The notes beneath the pieces are model-generated. The model searched no databases. It was not told the DNA's origin and saw only the letters and a program-made list of their open reading frames with translations. Below, piece by piece: positions 28,311-37,079 of a DNA stretch of 64,000 bases (within the stretch, counting starts at the first letter, position 1; each line of letters starts with the position of its first letter). The translations under genes were made by a program, and so were the position numbers. Source of the DNA: Streptomyces clavuligerus. Its GTDB lineage: Bacteria > Actinomycetota > Actinomycetes > Streptomycetales > Streptomycetaceae. Where the stretch lies: positions 6,435,001 to 6,499,000 of the forward strand of contig NZ_CP027858.1 of assembly GCF_005519465.1 (NCBI RefSeq), in the 5' to 3' direction.

Positions 28311-28412
28311 GTTCCGTCGTTCCGTCGTTCCGTCGTTCCGTCGTGCGGTCGTGCGGTCGTTCCGTCGTGCTGTGTGCTGTGTGCTGTGTGCGGTGTGCTG
28401 TGTGCTGTGCGC
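28311..28412. repeat. Abutting short tandem repeats (8-bp then 7-bp units)
   Basis: About seven copies of GTTCCGTC or its variant GTGCGGTC (28311-28367) run directly into about six copies of TGTGTGC-type units (28368-28412). They lie downstream of the sigma factor gene. Confidence 0.9.
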
Positions 28413-28917
28413 CGGTGTCCGGCACGGGGCCGGTCTTCGGGCGCGACGGCTCCGGGGGCACCGATCGACGCCGTCCCCGGCGGCGGCCGTCGGGAAGTGC
28501 GCGGTCCGCCGGGTTTCGGCCAGACGGCGGACCAGCCGCCGCCGTGGGCTCCCAGTGGAGAGCCGGCCCGGGCTCCGTCTGCCGCCGCCCGGCGGTCCGG
28601 TCGACGGTTCTCCCGTCCGGCGCGACGGCTCCGTCCCTCTGCCGACTCGCTCCATGGCTCGTTCCCGTCGCTCGGCCCGCGCTGTCGGACGGTGCTCCCC
28701 GCCCCCGGAAGCGCCGGGCGCGGTACCCCTGAGGACAGGGGCATGGACCCCGCACCGGACGCCCCCTCCCCTCTCCGCTCAACGCCGCCGCAGCCGGTAC
28801 CCGCGTGTCCGGGCCGCCCTCTGGTGCGGGGCGCGCCGGGGCCGGGATGCTGGGGCGGAGGGGGCCACCGCCCTCTGGTTCTGTCATGCCCTCGACCATC
28901 CAGGATCGGGAGAATCC
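28413..28917. other. Intergenic, upstream of the phosphodiester glycosidase gene
   Basis: About 505 bp after the tandem repeats with no reading frame of coding character. I see no recognisable promoter or operator. The GGGAG ribosome site of the next gene lies at 28908-28912. Confidence 0.4.
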
Positions 28918-31900
28918 GTGCGCAGAGACCGCCCCACGCCATGGCGGGCCCCCTGGGGACCCCGTGCCGCCCTGTTGACCGCCGCCCTCTCCGCCCTTCT
29001 CGTCGGACTCGTCCCCCCGGCCGCCGCCACGGGCTCCGGGCAGGAGACCGACCCCCGCCCCGCGCACCCCGCCGAGGTGCTGCGGCCCGTCGCGCCCCCG
29101 CCGCCCGGCGCACCCCGGCAGCACACCCCCGGCAGCGGGCCCGCGGCGGCGGACGGCGCCCGGGGGGTCGTGGACGGCGACGGCATCGAGACCGCGCGCA
29201 GCTCCCGCCCCGTCGCCCCCGGGGTGCGTCTCACCTCGTTCGACCGTCTGGAATCGGACAAGTGGCTGCGTGTCGCGAGCCTCTCCGTCGACCTCGACGG
29301 CAGCGGCGCGGCGGCCGACTATCTCTTCCCCGGCAAGGTCGCCGCCCGCGACACCGTCTCCGCGCTCGCCGCCCGGCACGACCCCGGACCCGGCCGCCGT
29401 ACCGTCGCCGCCCTCAACGGCGACTTCTTCGACATCAACCAGACCGGCGCGCCCCAGGGCCCCGGCATCAAGGACGGCGAGGTCACCCACTCGCCCGCCG
29501 CGGGCGCCCACCGGGCCATCGGCATCGGCCCCGAGGGCGCGGGCCGCATCCTGCGTCTCTACTTCGACGGCACCCTGACGCTGCCCTCCGGGCCGTACCC
29601 GCTCACCGCCTACAACGCCGCCAACGTGCCCGCCGGAGGCATCGGCGCCTACACCCCCGCCTGGGGCACCGCCGACCGCGCCCTGACCGTGGACAGCGCC
29701 CGCCCGGTGGCCGAGGCGGTCGTCCGCGACGGGGCCGTGGTCTCCGTCGCGGACCGCCCCGGCGGCGGCCCCGTCCCCGACGGCACCACCGTGCTGGTGG
29801 GGCGGGAGGCCGGAGCCGCCCGGCTCGCCGCGCTGCGCCCCGGGGACCGGGTGGCCATGGAGTACCGCCCGCGCACCGACGGCGGACCGGTGCCCCGTAC
29901 GGCCGTCGGCGGGCGCGAACTCCTCGTCGTCGACGGTGTACCGCAGAACCACGAGGGCCAGAGCAACAACACCGCCGCGCCGCGCACCGCCGTCGGCTTC
30001 TCCCGCGACGGCCGCGCCCTGCAGATCCTCACCGTCGACGGCCGCCAGGCCGACAGCGGCGGTGTCACCCTCACCGAGCTGGGGGCGATGATGCGGCGCG
30101 CGGGCTCCCACAACGCCCTCAACCTGGACGGCGGCGGCTCCGCCACCCTGGTCGCCCGCACCCCCGGCAGCGACGCCCTCCAGGTCGAGAACAGCCCGTC
30201 CGACGGCAGCGAACGCACCGTCCCCAACGGGCTCGCGCTCACCGCGCCCGACGGCAGCGGACGCCTGGCCGGGTACTGGGTGACCACCCGCACCCCCGCG
30301 TCCGGCGCCCCCACCGCCGACCCGGTCCGGGGCGGCCGGCCCGAACGGGTCTTCCCCGGTCTCACCCGGCGGCTCGCCGCCGCCGGGTACGACGAGACCT
30401 GGGGCCCGGCCGCCGGAGCCCCGCGCTGGCGCTCCCTGCGGCCGTCGGCGGGGCGCGTGGACGCCGACGGCGTCTTCCGGGCGCGGCGCGGCGGCACGGC
30501 CGTCGTCACCGCCGAACGGGCCCGCGCCCGGGGCCGGATCGAACTGGCCGTCCTCGACGACCTCGCCCGCATCGCCCCCACCACCCGGCACATCGGCCTC
30601 GCGGGCGCGGGCTCCACGGCCGGGTTCGGCATCGTCGGCTTCGACGCCCACGGCACCAGCGCCCCGGTCGAACCCGCCGATGTCCGGCTGGACTACGACC
30701 CGGAACTCCTCGACGTCCGCGACGACGGGAAGGGCTCCTTCACCGTCACCGCGCGGACCCCGGGCGGCGCCGGGCGGATCACGGCGCGGGTCCGGGGGGC
30801 GACCACCGTGCTCGCCGTCGCCACCGGCCTCGCCCACCGGCCCGTCACCGACTTCGACGACGCCGGAACCTGGACCTTCTCCCAGGCGCGCGCGGACGGC
30901 GCGGTCGCCGCCACCCCCGCCGGACACCCCGGCACCGGCCTGGAGCTGACGTACGACTTCACCCGCTCCACCGCCACCCGCGCCGCCTACGCCGCCCCGC
31001 CCTGGCCGATCGCCGTGCCGGGCGCGCCCCGCTCGTTCACGCTCTGGGTCGACGGGGACGGACGGGGCGCCTGGCCGACACTCCACCTCACGGACGCGGC
31101 AGGCTCCGACCTGCTGCTGCGCGGCCCCTACCTCACCTGGACGGGGTGGCGGCAGATCACCTTCACGGTGCCGCAGGGGGCACCCGTACCGCTCGCCGTG
31201 CACCGGTTCTATCTCGCCGAGACCGCGGCGGCCCGCCAGTACACCGGCCGTATCACCGTCGACACCCTGGTGGCGCAGGTACCGCCCGCCGTGGAACTGC
31301 CCGCGCCGCCCCGCGTCCCCGACCGGCTCATCGCCACGGGGGCGGCCGTCGCCGACCGGGACTGGCGGTTCGCGGTGCTGTCCGACGCGCAGTTCGTCGC
31401 CCGCGACCCCGACAGCGCGATCGTCCGCCAGGCACGGCGCACCCTGCGCGAGATCAGGGCCGCCCGCCCGGAGCTGCTGCTGGTGAACGGGGACCTCGTG
31501 GACGAGGGCAGCCCCGCCGACCTGGCCTTCGCCCGGCGGGTGCTCACCGAGGAACTGGGGACGGAGGTGCCCTGGATCTACATCCCCGGCAACCACGAGG
31601 TCATGGGCGGGCGGATCGACGACTTCGTCAGCGAGTTCGGGCCCGCGCACCGCGCCTTCGACCACCGGGGCACCCGGGTGCTCACCCTGGACACCTCCCG
31701 GCTGACCCTGCGGGGCGGCGGCCTCGCCCAGATCGCGGCGGTACGGGAGCGGCTGGACGCGGCGGCGGCCGACCCGGCGATCGGCTCGGTGCTGGTGGTG
31801 CAGCACGTCCCGCCGCGCGACCCGACCCCGCAGCAGGGCAGCATGCTCGGCGACCGCAAGGAGGCGGCGCTGCTCGAACGGTGGCTGACCGAATTCCGTC

Positions 31901-32547
31901 GGACCACCGGCAAGGGAGCGGCGTTCATCGGCGCGCATGTGGGGGTCTTCCACGCCGAACGCGTGGACGGCGTGCCCTATCTGATCAACGGCAACTCCGG
32001 GAAGAACCCGTCCGCCCCCGCGCACGAGGGCGGCTTCACCGGCTGGTCCCTGGTGGGCGTGGACGAGGTCGGCCCCGCCGAACGGGCCGCCGCCCGGCAC
32101 CGCCCCTGGCGCGGCGGCCCGGACTGGATCTCCGTCCAGACCCGCGCCCACACCGACGGCCTCACCCTGCGCGCGCCGGAGTCGCTGCCGCCCGGCCGGT
32201 CCGAGGACGTCCGCGCCACCGTGCTCCAAGGGGTACGGGAGGTTCCGGTGGCGTTCCCGGTGAGCGCGGACTGGACGGGTTCCCGGGGCCTCCACATCGG
32301 GCCGCCCACCGCCGCCCGCCCCCGCCACACCGCCTCCTTCGACCCGGTTACCGGCCGCCTCACCGCGCTGCGCCCGGGGACCGTGACCCTCACCGTCACG
32401 GTCGGCGGCCTCGCCCGCTCCACCCGGGTCCTCGTCCCGGCACCGGCACCCGAGCCCCGGGCGGACGCCGTACGGCCCGCCGCCCGCGGCGCCCTCGCCG
32501 TGCGAGAAGGCGCGTCACCCGGCAGCCTGGGGGTGAGCCCCTGGTGA
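28918..32547 (+). CDS. Secreted phosphodiester glycosidase / calcineurin-like metallophosphatase fusion
   Basis: 1209-residue exported protein. The N-terminus has a signal peptide (RAALLTAALSALLVGLV, PPAAA cleavage region). A phosphodiester glycosidase (NAGPA-type) domain follows, with LNGDFFDINQTGAPQGPGI and NLDGGGSATLV (to about residue 450). Bacterial Ig-like/beta segments come next, then a calcineurin-like phosphatase (about 815-1040) with GDLVDEGS, GNHEVMGGR, QHVPPRDP and GAHVGVFH. The first metallophosphatase motif reads LSDAQF, so the usual D-x-H His is Gln. It may remodel phosphodiester-linked glycans such as teichoic acids outside the cell. GTG at 28918 follows GGGAG. The stop lies 15 bp before the next gene. 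Confidence 0.87.
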   Translation: MRRDRPTPWRAPWGPRAALLTAALSALLVGLVPPAAATGSGQETDPRPAHPAEVLRPVAPPPPGAPRQHTPGSGPAAADGARGVVDGDGIETARSSRPVAPGVRLTSFDRLESDKWLRVASLSVDLDGSGAAADYLFPGKVAARDTVSALAARHDPGPGRRTVAALNGDFFDINQTGAPQGPGIKDGEVTHSPAAGAHRAIGIGPEGAGRILRLYFDGTLTLPSGPYPLTAYNAANVPAGGIGAYTPAWGTADRALTVDSARPVAEAVVRDGAVVSVADRPGGGPVPDGTTVLVGREAGAARLAALRPGDRVAMEYRPRTDGGPVPRTAVGGRELLVVDGVPQNHEGQSNNTAAPRTAVGFSRDGRALQILTVDGRQADSGGVTLTELGAMMRRAGSHNALNLDGGGSATLVARTPGSDALQVENSPSDGSERTVPNGLALTAPDGSGRLAGYWVTTRTPASGAPTADPVRGGRPERVFPGLTRRLAAAGYDETWGPAAGAPRWRSLRPSAGRVDADGVFRARRGGTAVVTAERARARGRIELAVLDDLARIAPTTRHIGLAGAGSTAGFGIVGFDAHGTSAPVEPADVRLDYDPELLDVRDDGKGSFTVTARTPGGAGRITARVRGATTVLAVATGLAHRPVTDFDDAGTWTFSQARADGAVAATPAGHPGTGLELTYDFTRSTATRAAYAAPPWPIAVPGAPRSFTLWVDGDGRGAWPTLHLTDAAGSDLLLRGPYLTWTGWRQITFTVPQGAPVPLAVHRFYLAETAAARQYTGRITVDTLVAQVPPAVELPAPPRVPDRLIATGAAVADRDWRFAVLSDAQFVARDPDSAIVRQARRTLREIRAARPELLLVNGDLVDEGSPADLAFARRVLTEELGTEVPWIYIPGNHEVMGGRIDDFVSEFGPAHRAFDHRGTRVLTLDTSRLTLRGGGLAQIAAVRERLDAAAADPAIGSVLVVQHVPPRDPTPQQGSMLGDRKEAALLERWLTEFRRTTGKGAAFIGAHVGVFHAERVDGVPYLINGNSGKNPSAPAHEGGFTGWSLVGVDEVGPAERAAARHRPWRGGPDWISVQTRAHTDGLTLRAPESLPPGRSEDVRATVLQGVREVPVAFPVSADWTGSRGLHIGPPTAARPRHTASFDPVTGRLTALRPGTVTLTVTVGGLARSTRVLVPAPAPEPRADAVRPAARGALAVREGASPGSLGVSPW

Positions 32548-32562
32548 GGAGGTGGTTACGGG

Positions 32563-35500
32563 ATGGGCGGGCCGCAAGCCTCCGGCGGGGGGAGGACGGG
32601 GGAGCAGGCCGAGGCGCTGAGACCGCTGCTCGCGCTCGCGCTGGCGGACATGATGAAGGACTCCCACGCCCACTCCGGAGCCCTCTACCTCCTGACCACG
32701 GACCGGGGCCACCCGACCGCGACCCCGACCCCGACCGTCCCGGCCTGTGTCCCGGGGGAGCCCCCGGGACACGGCGGACCCGCGGGGGAGCCCCCCGCTG
32801 ACGGCAGGGCTTGTGGTGCGAAGGGCCCCGACGGTGCTGCCCGTTCCGGTCGCGGGGAGGTCACAGGACCCGCGGGCCCTGTGGGGAACACGGGCGGGGG
32901 AGCGTCTCCCGGCGTCTCGGGGCAGGACCCCGCCGCCCGCGCGGGTACCGCCGGCCGGGCGGGGGATGCCGTCGGGGAGGAGCCCTCCGGCGGCGGTACG
33001 GGGTGGCTGCGGTCTGCGGAGGGCACCCGTCCGGGGGAGTCCGCCGCCGGTGGTGTGCGTTCCGGTGAGGAGGAGCCCCCGGGGCCTGGCGCGGGATGCC
33101 ACGGACTTGCGGACGCCGCCCGCCCGGAGGAACCCGCCGGGGAGCGGCCTTCCGGTGGTGGTGCGGGGGTTTCCGGGGAGGGTTCCGCCGTTCGCGCGGG
33201 TACCGCTGGCCGGGCGGTGCCCGGGGCTCCGGGCAGCGGGGTCGGGGAGGAGTCGTCCGGGGGCGGCGCGGGGCACGGCGGGCCCGCGGAGGGCAGCCGC
33301 GCGGAGCAGCCCTTTGCCGACGGCAGGGGTTCCGGTGCGAAGGGCCCCGGCGGTGCTGCGCGTTCCGGCTGCGGGGAGGTCACGGGACCCGCGGGCCCTG
33401 TGGGGAACACGGGCGGGGGAACGTCTCCCGGCGTCCAGGGGGAGGGCTCCGTCACCCGCGCGGGGCGCCGAGGGCCCGCGGAGGGCACCCGTCCGGGGGA
33501 GTCCACCTCCAGTGGTACGCGTCCCGGTGAGGAGGAGCCCCCCGGGCACGGCACCGGGCACCAGGGGTCTGCGGAGGGCACCCGTCCGGAGGAACCCCCC
33601 GGCGGCGGCACGGGACGCCAGGCGCCCAGGGAAGCCACACATCCCCCCGAGCCCGCCGCAGGCGCCACCGCTCCGGTGCTCGACATGGTCGTCAAGGCCG
33701 GGCTCCCCCGCGCCTTCTCCACGCCCTGGGAACGGATCTCGCTCGCCTCCCCGCTGCCCGTCGCGGACGCGGTCCGCGAGCGGCGCCTCGTCTGGGTCGC
33801 CGACGAGGAGGAGATGGCCCGCCGCTACCCCCGGATCGCCGTCGCCCTCCCCTACCAGTACCGGTTCGCCGCCCTCCCGGTCGCCACCGACGGGAAGATC
33901 TACGGCGCGGCCTATCTCACCTGGCCCGTCTCCCACCCGCCCGAACTGTCCCCGACCGAACGCGAACTCCTCACCGCCGCCTGCGAACGCCTCGCCCACC
34001 GGCTGCGCCGCTCCGCCGCCACCGGGGTCGTCGTCGCCGAGCCCGACTTCCTCGGCGCGCCCCCGGCGGGACCGGAGGGCGCGGACGGCGCGTCCCTCGC
34101 CCAGCGCGCGCTCGACCGGTTCTCCGAGGGCGTCTGCGCCCTCGATGTGAACAGCCGGGTCGTCTGCGCCAACGCCGCCACCGGCGACCTCGTCGGCATC
34201 CCCGCCGCGGACCTCGTCGGCCGGGTGCTGTGGACCTCCGTGCCGTGGCTGAACGACCCCGTGTACGAGGACCGCTACCGGGCCGCGCTGATGAGCCAGC
34301 GGACCACGTCGTTCACCGCGCTCCGCCCGCCCCGCGACTGGCTCGACTTCCGGCTGCACCCGGGCCGGGACGGCGTCACCGCCCACATCACCCGCGCCGC
34401 CTCGGCCGTACCCGCCGCCGCCACCGGCACCGGGAACCCCGCGGAACGCCACCCGGCCCGGCTCGTCACCATCGCCCACATCGCCAATCTGGCCATCGCG
34501 CTCACCGAGGCCGTCGGCGTGTCCGACGTGGTCGACCTGGTCGCCGACGAGATCATGCCCTCCCTCGGCGGCAGTGCCCTGGTGCTCCTCGGCTCCGAGA
34601 ACGGACGGCTCCGGGTCCTGGGGCAGCGCGGCTACGTGGACCGCGGTCTGGTGGAACGCTTCGACGGCGTACCGCTGACCGCGCCGATCCCCGGCGCCCA
34701 GGCCCTGATCACGGGGGTGCCCTCGTTCTTCGAGTCCCAGGAGGAGCTGGAACGGGTCTACCCCGAGCGCCACACCACCCCCGACGGCCTCCGCGCCTGG
34801 GCGTATCTCCCGCTGATCGCCTCGGGGCGGCCCGTCGGCACCTGTGTCCTCGGCTTCGCCCGCGAGCACCGGTTCTCCACCGACGAACGGTCCGTCCTCA
34901 CCAGCCTCGGCGGCCTCATCGCCCAGGCCCTGGAGCGGGCCCGTCTGTACGACACCAAACACCGGCTCGCCCACGGCCTCCAGTCCGCGCTGCTGCCCAG
35001 CTCGCTTCCCGCGATCGACGGCCTCCAGACCGCCGCGCGCTATCTGGCGGGCACCCAGGGCATGGACATCGGCGGCGACTTCTACGACCTCGTCCCCGCG
35101 GGCCGCAGCGCCGCCGCCGTCATCGGGGACATCCAGGGCCACAACGTCACCGCCGCCGCCCTGATGGGCCAGGTCCGTACGGCCGTCCGCGCCTATGTCG
35201 CGGTGGGCCAGCCGCCGGGGCAGGTGATGGAGTCGACCAACCGGCTGCTGATCGATCTCAAGGCGGACCTCCTCGCCTCCTGCGTCCACCTCCACCTCGA
35301 CCTCGCGGGCCGCGCCGCGCACATCGCCCGCGCCGGGCACCCCCAGCCGCTGCTGCGCGAACCCGACGGCACCGTCCGGGCGCTGGACCTGACCGGCGGA
35401 CCGCTGCTGGGGGTCGACGCGGGCGCCGTCTACCCCACCACCTGGCTGCCGCTGGCCCCCGGCTCCGTGCTCGCCCTCTACACCGACGGCCTGGTGGAGA

Positions 35501-35670
35501 ACCCCGGCATCGACATCGACGACGCGCTCGCCGGACTCGCCCGCAGGCTCGGCACCGCCGACCCCGACGGCCCCCTGGAGGAGCTGGCCGACCTCCTCAT
35601 CGGTCCACCGGGCACCCGCGACCGGCGCGGCGACGACATCGCGCTCCTGCTGCTGCGCCCCACCGGCTGA
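32563..35670 (+). CDS. SpoIIE-type PP2C phosphatase with GAF/PAS sensors and giant low-complexity insertion
   Basis: 1035 residues. Domain order: a first GAF-like domain split by an insertion (residues ~1-46 and ~372-480), a PAS-like part (~500-610), a second GAF (~640-780) and a SpoIIE/PP2C phosphatase (~800-1035) with GGDFYDLVPAG, GDIQGHNVTAAALMG, LYTDGLVE and RRGDDIALLLLR. It would dephosphorylate an anti-anti-sigma factor. Residues ~47-371 are a Gly/Pro/Glu-rich stretch inserted right after GALYLL, with a 173-residue internal duplication (see findings). AGGAGG precedes the ATG, and the gene follows the glycosidase by 15 bp. Confidence 0.88.
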   Translation: MGGPQASGGGRTGEQAEALRPLLALALADMMKDSHAHSGALYLLTTDRGHPTATPTPTVPACVPGEPPGHGGPAGEPPADGRACGAKGPDGAARSGRGEVTGPAGPVGNTGGGASPGVSGQDPAARAGTAGRAGDAVGEEPSGGGTGWLRSAEGTRPGESAAGGVRSGEEEPPGPGAGCHGLADAARPEEPAGERPSGGGAGVSGEGSAVRAGTAGRAVPGAPGSGVGEESSGGGAGHGGPAEGSRAEQPFADGRGSGAKGPGGAARSGCGEVTGPAGPVGNTGGGTSPGVQGEGSVTRAGRRGPAEGTRPGESTSSGTRPGEEEPPGHGTGHQGSAEGTRPEEPPGGGTGRQAPREATHPPEPAAGATAPVLDMVVKAGLPRAFSTPWERISLASPLPVADAVRERRLVWVADEEEMARRYPRIAVALPYQYRFAALPVATDGKIYGAAYLTWPVSHPPELSPTERELLTAACERLAHRLRRSAATGVVVAEPDFLGAPPAGPEGADGASLAQRALDRFSEGVCALDVNSRVVCANAATGDLVGIPAADLVGRVLWTSVPWLNDPVYEDRYRAALMSQRTTSFTALRPPRDWLDFRLHPGRDGVTAHITRAASAVPAAATGTGNPAERHPARLVTIAHIANLAIALTEAVGVSDVVDLVADEIMPSLGGSALVLLGSENGRLRVLGQRGYVDRGLVERFDGVPLTAPIPGAQALITGVPSFFESQEELERVYPERHTTPDGLRAWAYLPLIASGRPVGTCVLGFAREHRFSTDERSVLTSLGGLIAQALERARLYDTKHRLAHGLQSALLPSSLPAIDGLQTAARYLAGTQGMDIGGDFYDLVPAGRSAAAVIGDIQGHNVTAAALMGQVRTAVRAYVAVGQPPGQVMESTNRLLIDLKADLLASCVHLHLDLAGRAAHIARAGHPQPLLREPDGTVRALDLTGGPLLGVDAGAVYPTTWLPLAPGSVLALYTDGLVENPGIDIDDALAGLARRLGTADPDGPLEELADLLIGPPGTRDRRGDDIALLLLRPTG
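32701..33675 (+). repeat. Low-complexity coding insertion with 519-bp duplication
   Basis: In-frame Gly/Glu/Pro-rich sequence inside the SpoIIE phosphatase gene. A block around 32800-32930 recurs around 33319-33449, offset by 519 bp (173 codons). Shorter segments such as EGTRPGES and GEEEPPG also recur. Confidence 0.85.
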
Positions 35671-35831
35671 CCACACCCCCTCGCACGCCCCGCCCGACGG
35701 CGCCTCCCGGGATCGGCCGACCGGCGCCCCCGGACCCTGCCTCTTCCGGATTCTTGCAACACGTTCTACCGTGTGCGCCGCGCCGCCGGGGACGCGGCCG
35801 GGGCGCCCGACCGCAGGACCCTGGAGGGGCC

Positions 35832-37022
35832 GTGCATCTCGCCTACACGCCTGAACAGCAGCGACTGCGCGCGGAACTGCGCGCCTACTTCGCCGGCCTG
35901 GTGCCGGACAACGCCTACGCCCGCCACGCCGACCCCGCCGAACAGAAGCGCTTCTACCGGGCGACGCTGCGCACACTCGGCGCCGACGGCTGGCTCGGCG
36001 TCGGCTGGCCCGTGGAGTACGGGGGGCGCGGACTGAGCCCGATGGAGCAGTTCGTCTTCTTCGACGAGGCGGCCCAGGCGGGTGTGCCACTGCCGCTGAT
36101 GACGCTCAACACCGTCGGCCCCACACTGATGCGCTACGGCACCGAGGAACAGAAGGCGTACTTCCTGCCGAGAATCCTCTCCGGGGAGATCGACTTCGCG
36201 ATCGGCTACAGCGAGCCCGGCGCGGGCACGGATCTGGCGGCGCTCACCACCCGGGCCGTCCGCGAAGGAGACCTGGAGACCGGGCACTACCTCGTCGACG
36301 GACAGAAGATCTGGACCACCAACGGCGACACGGCCGACTGGGTCTGGCTCGCCGTGCGCACCGACCCGAAGGCCCCGCCGCACCAGGGGATCACCCTGCT
36401 CCTGGTGCCGACCTCCGACCCCGGCTACTCCTCGACCCTGATCAGGACGATCGCCTCGCACGACACCACCGCGAGCTACTACGACGGCATCAGGGTCCCC
36501 GCCTCCCGCCGCGTCGGCGAGGAGAACAGGGGCTGGCGCCTGATCACCAATCAGCTCAACCACGAACGGGTCACCCTCGCCGCCCATGGCACTGTCGCGA
36601 TCCGCGCCCTCGCGGACGTCCAGCGCTGGGCGGCCGGGACGGAACTCGCCGACGGCCGCCGCGTCATCGACCTCGGCTGGGTCCGCGGAAGGCTCGCCCG
36701 CGCCCATGCCCGCCTCGACGCGATGAAGCTGCTGAACTGGCAGATGGTCCACGCCGTCCAGGACTCCACCCTCACCCCGCAGGACGCCTCCGCCGTCAAG
36801 GTGTACGGCTCCGAGGCCCGCCGCGATGTGTACGCCTGGCTCCTGGAGATCACCGCGGCGGCGGGCCCGCTCAAGGAGGGCTCCGCCGGAGCGGTGCTCC
36901 ACGGAGAGCTGGAACGCGGCTACCGCTCAGCCGTGATCTTCACCTTCGGCGGCGGGAACAACGAGATCCAACGGGAGATCATCGCCTGGATCGGCCTCGG
37001 CATGCCCCGCGTCCGTCGCTGA
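35832..37022 (+). CDS. Acyl-CoA dehydrogenase
   Basis: 396-residue flavoenzyme of the FadE type. It has the N-terminal helical domain, WPVEYGGRGLSPMEQFVFFDE, the beta-domain FAD motif IGYSEPGAGTDLAAL with QKIWTTNGDTADW, and a C-terminal helical domain ending FTFGGGNNEIQREIIAWIGLG. It oxidises an acyl-CoA at C2-C3 and passes electrons to ETF. The sequence style resembles the FadE17/ChsE-like branch that handles unusual or branched substrates. GTG at 35832 follows GGAGGGG. It is convergent with the 37-48 kb cluster, and membership of that cluster is not supported. Confidence 0.9.
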   Translation: MHLAYTPEQQRLRAELRAYFAGLVPDNAYARHADPAEQKRFYRATLRTLGADGWLGVGWPVEYGGRGLSPMEQFVFFDEAAQAGVPLPLMTLNTVGPTLMRYGTEEQKAYFLPRILSGEIDFAIGYSEPGAGTDLAALTTRAVREGDLETGHYLVDGQKIWTTNGDTADWVWLAVRTDPKAPPHQGITLLLVPTSDPGYSSTLIRTIASHDTTASYYDGIRVPASRRVGEENRGWRLITNQLNHERVTLAAHGTVAIRALADVQRWAAGTELADGRRVIDLGWVRGRLARAHARLDAMKLLNWQMVHAVQDSTLTPQDASAVKVYGSEARRDVYAWLLEITAAAGPLKEGSAGAVLHGELERGYRSAVIFTFGGGNNEIQREIIAWIGLGMPRVRR

Positions 37023-37079
37023 CGGCTTGACGGCTGACGGCTGACCGCTGACAGGACGGTCGGCCGGTCGGGCGGGCGG

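Noticed and set aside
28311..28412. CRISPR array
   Set aside because: Unit lengths of 7-8 bp without spacers; simple tandem repeats only. The 17-bp repeat near 38.6 kb was rejected for the same reason.
27709..32328. Very long minus-strand open frame opposite the sigma factor and glycosidase genes
   Set aside because: Its product is Gly/Arg/Ala/Val-rich with no motif; it is the antisense shadow of genuine plus-strand genes in high-GC DNA.
32515..36090. Minus-strand 1191-codon open frame opposite the SpoIIE phosphatase
   Set aside because: No domain, Arg/Pro/Gly-rich, and it overlaps a well-supported plus-strand gene throughout.
35832..37022. Acyl-CoA dehydrogenase as a member of the hypEF cluster
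   Set aside because: It is convergent with the cluster's last gene, shares no promoter with it, and its family is abundant in Streptomyces.
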